Source: an uncultured Clostridia bacterium
GTDB lineage: Bacteria; Bacillota; Clostridia; Lachnospirales; CAG-274
Assembly: GCA_947629215.1 (NCBI GenBank)
Contig: CANRCU010000075.1
Span: 1 to 9,142, forward strand
Reading direction: 5' to 3'
DNA length: 9,142 nt
Shown here: positions 7,078 to 9,142 of the stretch, piece by piece
Layout of the letters: each line of letters starts with the position of its first letter
Numbering within the stretch: the stretch's first letter is position 1
Notes under the pieces: generated by a model
Told to the model about the DNA's origin: nothing
What the model saw: only the letters and a program-made list of their open reading frames with translations
Databases searched by the model: none
Position numbers and translations under genes: made by a program

Positions 7078-8913
7078 CTATGCCGCTTTTTCCTCTTGAA
7101 AATATCTGTTGTACCATACAAGGAACATATATATAGTCCATATCTTGCGGCTGTTGTCGGCTTTGCCCGCGCGGTGGTCGTCAAGATATTTCATTATTTC
7201 GTCCGTATTGAAATATTTTTTTGCGCCCTCACCGTTAAAGGCTTCTTTTATTATGTTGTAATACTTGTCCTCCCTGAGCCATACACGTATAGGCACGGGG
7301 AAACCGAGCTTTTTCTTGCTTGCCACCTCTTCGGGCAGACAATCTTTTGCAGCCATTCTGAAAACGTATTTTGTTGCGCGGCGGTTCACGCGGTAATCGG
7401 CGGGTATTTTGCGCGCCACATCAAAAACTTTTTTGTCAAGGAACGGTACGCGCACTTCAAGCGAGTTTGCCATACTCATTTTATCCGCTTTAAGCAGTAT
7501 ATCGCCGACCATCCACAAATTAAGGTCTATAAACTGCATACGGGTCACGGGGTCAAGCCCTTTTGTAAAGTCGTAATAGGGCTTTGTTATCTCCATATGG
7601 TTATATTTGCCGGTCGGGTCTTTAAGTATCTTTGCACGCTCTTTTTCCGAAAACATCTTGGCATTGCCGATAAAGCGTTCTTCCAGATCCATTGATGAGC
7701 GTATTATAAAATTCATACCCTTTATTTTAAAGGGGAGCGCGCGGCAGATATTTGCCATAAATTTGCGTATGGGCTTTGGTATAGCCGTCATTATGCCAAG
7801 ATCCATGGGTTCGCGGTAAATGTTGTAACCGCCGAAAAATTCGTCCGCACCTTCGCCCGAAAGCGCAACTTTAACGTGTTTTGAGGCAAGACGGCTGACG
7901 AAATAAAGCGCTATCGCCGAAGGGTCGGCAAGCGGTTCGTCCATGTGATACTGAACTTTGGGCAGATTTTCCCAATATTCTTCGGTAGATATGACTTTGC
8001 TGTAATTGTCTATACCGACTTTTTCGGAAAGTTTTTCAGCATAGCCTATCTCGTTGTATTTTTCATAGTCAAAACCGACGGTAAATGTCTTGTCGCCGTT
8101 GAATGTGGCAGCCACAAAGCTTGAATCCACACCGCTCGAAAGGAAAGAGCCGACCTCGACATCGCTGACTTTGTGCGCGATTATACTGTCGTGCATAACG
8201 TCGTCAACGGCTTTTATGCTGTCTTGCAGACCCGCAGGCTCGGGTTCGAATTTGGGCTGAAAATAACGCCTTGTTTTTATCTTGCCGTCTTTGTATGTAA
8301 GGCAATGCCCGGGCATCAGCTTGAAAACGCCTTTGAAAAACGTTTCTTCAAGCACCGAATATTGAAATGTCAGATAATTTTCGAGAGCGACCGTATTGAC
8401 CTCTTTTTTGAATTTCGGAAATTCAAGAAAACTCTTTATTTCCGAACCGAAGATGAAACTGCCGCCGAATTTGCCGTAATAAAACGGTTTTATGCCAAAA
8501 AAATCACGCGCGGCAAAAAGGCTTTTATGCTTTATATCATAAATGACAAATGCGAACATACCGCGCAGCTCGTCAAGCATAGCCTCGCCTTTTTCTTCAT
8601 ATAGATGTATGAGAGTTTCCGTATCGGAGTGAGTTTTGAATTTATAGCCTTTTGAGATAAGGCGGTCACGAATTTCGCGGTAGTTGTAAATTTCGCCGTT
8701 AAAAACGATAACAAGGCTGCCGTCGCCGTTATACATGGGCTGAGAACCGTTGTCAAGGTCTATTATGCTGAGTCTGCGGAAACCGAGTGTAACAAATTTA
8801 TCGCTGTGTGTGCCTGCACTGTCGGGTCCTCTGTGTACTATACGATCCATCATACCGATTATAACGTTTTCCCTGTCCTCAATATCGCCTGTAAAGCCGC
8901 AAAAGCCGCACAT
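7078..8913 (-). CDS. asnB: Asparagine synthetase (glutamine-hydrolysing)
   Basis: AsnB makes asparagine from aspartate, glutamine and ATP through beta-aspartyl-AMP in the cytoplasm. The 611-residue length is normal. The N-terminal class II glutaminase domain starts at Cys2, the nucleophile after Met removal, and shows HRGPD (27-31), Arg47 (FRRLSIID), NGEIYNY (72-78) and Asp97 (SDTET). The synthetase domain shows the ATP PP-loop as LSSGVDSS (258-265), the MDEPLADPSA block (324-333) and LSGEGADEFFGGY (351-363); the second residue of the usual SGGxDSS loop is Ser, a variant found in many AsnB proteins. The C-terminal MANSLEVRVPFLD segment is also typical. ATG 8913 is fixed by the required Cys2 and by GGGAGG eight bases upstream. 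It is the first gene after the promoter, so probably the leading gene of the operon. Related GATase/synthetase enzymes can amidate other carboxylates, but the sequence favours asparagine synthesis. Confidence 0.97.
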   Translation of the reverse strand: MCGFCGFTGDIEDRENVIIGMMDRIVHRGPDSAGTHSDKFVTLGFRRLSIIDLDNGSQPMYNGDGSLVIVFNGEIYNYREIRDRLISKGYKFKTHSDTETLIHLYEEKGEAMLDELRGMFAFVIYDIKHKSLFAARDFFGIKPFYYGKFGGSFIFGSEIKSFLEFPKFKKEVNTVALENYLTFQYSVLEETFFKGVFKLMPGHCLTYKDGKIKTRRYFQPKFEPEPAGLQDSIKAVDDVMHDSIIAHKVSDVEVGSFLSSGVDSSFVAATFNGDKTFTVGFDYEKYNEIGYAEKLSEKVGIDNYSKVISTEEYWENLPKVQYHMDEPLADPSAIALYFVSRLASKHVKVALSGEGADEFFGGYNIYREPMDLGIMTAIPKPIRKFMANICRALPFKIKGMNFIIRSSMDLEERFIGNAKMFSEKERAKILKDPTGKYNHMEITKPYYDFTKGLDPVTRMQFIDLNLWMVGDILLKADKMSMANSLEVRVPFLDKKVFDVARKIPADYRVNRRATKYVFRMAAKDCLPEEVASKKKLGFPVPIRVWLREDKYYNIIKEAFNGEGAKKYFNTDEIMKYLDDHRAGKADNSRKIWTIYMFLVWYNRYFQEEKAA

Positions 8914-8922
8914 ATATAATTA

Positions 8923-8928
8923 CCTCCC
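8923..8928 (-). promoter_or_regulatory. asnB: Ribosome binding site of asnB
   Basis: GGGAGG on the minus strand, nine bases before the ATG at 8913. A weak six-base pairing between GTTATC just upstream and GGTAAT (with G-U pairs) could partly cover this site; it is too weak to call a switch. Confidence 0.7.
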
Positions 8929-8957
8929 GTATAGATAACGTTTATATTTAGTACTTA

Positions 8958-8982
8958 TGACCGAAACACTGCCCGTCGGTCA
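8958..8982 (-). promoter_or_regulatory. Hairpin in the asnB leader
   Basis: In the predicted transcript, TGACCGA (8982-8976) pairs perfectly with TCGGTCA (8964-8958) around an 11-base loop. It lies about 20 bases after the likely transcription start and about 45 bases before the asnB start codon. No U-run follows, so it is not an intrinsic terminator. It may stabilise the 5' end or bind a regulator; I do not recognise a known riboswitch or T-box. Confidence 0.45.
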
Positions 8983-9010
8983 AAATTTGAGATATTTGTA
9001 CATATTAGCA

Positions 9011-9039
9011 ATTATAACACATTTCGTCAAATAATTCAA
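9011..9039 (-). promoter_or_regulatory. Sigma-A type promoter for asnB and probably the operon
   Basis: On the minus strand, TTGAAT (-35, 9039-9034) and TATAAT (-10, 9016-9011) are separated by 17 bases. A TGT just before the -10 makes it an extended -10 (TGnTATAAT). Transcription should begin near 9003-9006, giving a leader of about 90 bases before asnB. No second promoter of this quality was found in the short gaps downstream. Confidence 0.8.
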
Positions 9040-9076
9040 TAGGCGAGGGCGGATTTTAATTAAAATGTAAATTTTC

Positions 9077-9117
9077 AAAGTAAATGCAACAGTGTAATTT
9101 AAAATTGCATTTACTTT
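9077..9117. repeat. Perfect 13-bp inverted repeat upstream of the operon promoter
   Basis: On the plus strand AAAGTAAATGCAA (9077-9089) is matched by its exact reverse complement TTGCATTTACTTT (9105-9117) across a 15-base A+T-rich spacer. The dyad begins 38 bases beyond the -35 element. A further GCATTTA stands at 9136-9142, cut by the window edge, which could be a third half-site. It may be an operator or a weak A+T-rich terminator of a gene lying to the right; stems this low in G+C with no clean T-run are poor terminators, so I keep both options open. Confidence 0.75.
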
Positions 9118-9142
9118 AAGAAACAAAATATGGTAGCATTTA

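Noticed and set aside
6898..7695. Plus-strand open frame of 265 codons spanning the HIT and asnB genes
   Set aside because: It is antisense to two strongly conserved genes and their ribosome site, and its Phe/Tyr/His-rich composition is typical of a reversed frame.
8914..9005. T-box or other amino-acid riboswitch ahead of asnB
   Set aside because: The leader is too short, with no T-box core sequence and no terminator/antiterminator pair.
9011..9030. TTGACG as the -35 box of the operon promoter
   Set aside because: It is only 8 bases from TATAAT. TTGAAT at 17 bases is the correct spacing.
9077..9117. BirA-type or CIRCE operator
   Set aside because: The arms and spacing do not match the BirA (GTAAAC-type half-sites about 15 apart) or CIRCE (TTAGCACTC-N9-GAGTGCTAA) patterns.

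Overview
The window is one uninterrupted block of minus-strand genes. Reading from the right end (the promoter) to the left, the order is: asparagine synthetase (asnB), HIT-family hydrolase, membrane-anchored lipase-like alpha/beta hydrolase, DNA polymerase I (polA, frame-broken), dephospho-CoA kinase (coaE), small membrane-anchored lytic transglycosylase, and a family 5 solute-binding lipoprotein that runs off the left edge. Gaps are 42, 29 and 34 bases for the first three junctions. The last three junctions overlap, by 14, about 17 (start uncertain) and 8 bases. With one recognisable sigma-A-type promoter at about 9011-9039 and no convincing terminator inside, the block looks like a single operon or a few overlapping transcription units.

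The organism is most likely an anaerobic member of the Bacillota, class Clostridia. The reasons are strong AGGAGG-type Shine-Dalgarno sites, a TTGAAT-17-TATAAT promoter, a lipoprotein binding protein, a PolA with a degenerate proofreading domain, and polA directly followed by coaE. Ile codons are very often ATA, and the A+T-rich intergenic DNA contrasts with more balanced coding DNA. Genus cannot be told from the sequence. This looks like core and housekeeping chromosome rather than a mobile or defence region: I see no transposase, integrase, phage gene, tRNA, rRNA or CRISPR.

Region by region: 1-1366 is the 5' part of a peptide-type ABC transporter binding lipoprotein; 1359-1949 a lytic transglycosylase; 1933-2541 coaE; 2528-5142 polA in two frames; 5177-6592 the six-helix lipase-like protein; 6622-7035 the HIT protein; 7078-8913 asnB; 8914-9142 the leader and promoter region, with a 7-bp hairpin in the leader and a perfect 13-bp inverted repeat upstream of the promoter.

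The most notable observation is that polA does not read through. The polymerase domain switches to the -1 frame at about 3247. Compared with the family pattern, about 10 bases (three codons plus one base) are missing, as expected from slippage between two short CAGAG repeats. The reconstructed polymerase half also has Cys in place of the nearly invariant Arg of motif A (DYSQIELR). The 5'-nuclease half is intact, so the locus could still supply RNA-primer removal without polymerase activity, or the break could be a sequencing or assembly error. The products otherwise serve unrelated tasks (asparagine and CoA synthesis, DNA replication and repair, wall turnover, nutrient uptake), so the order probably reflects clustering of housekeeping genes. 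I do not see a new multi-gene system here.
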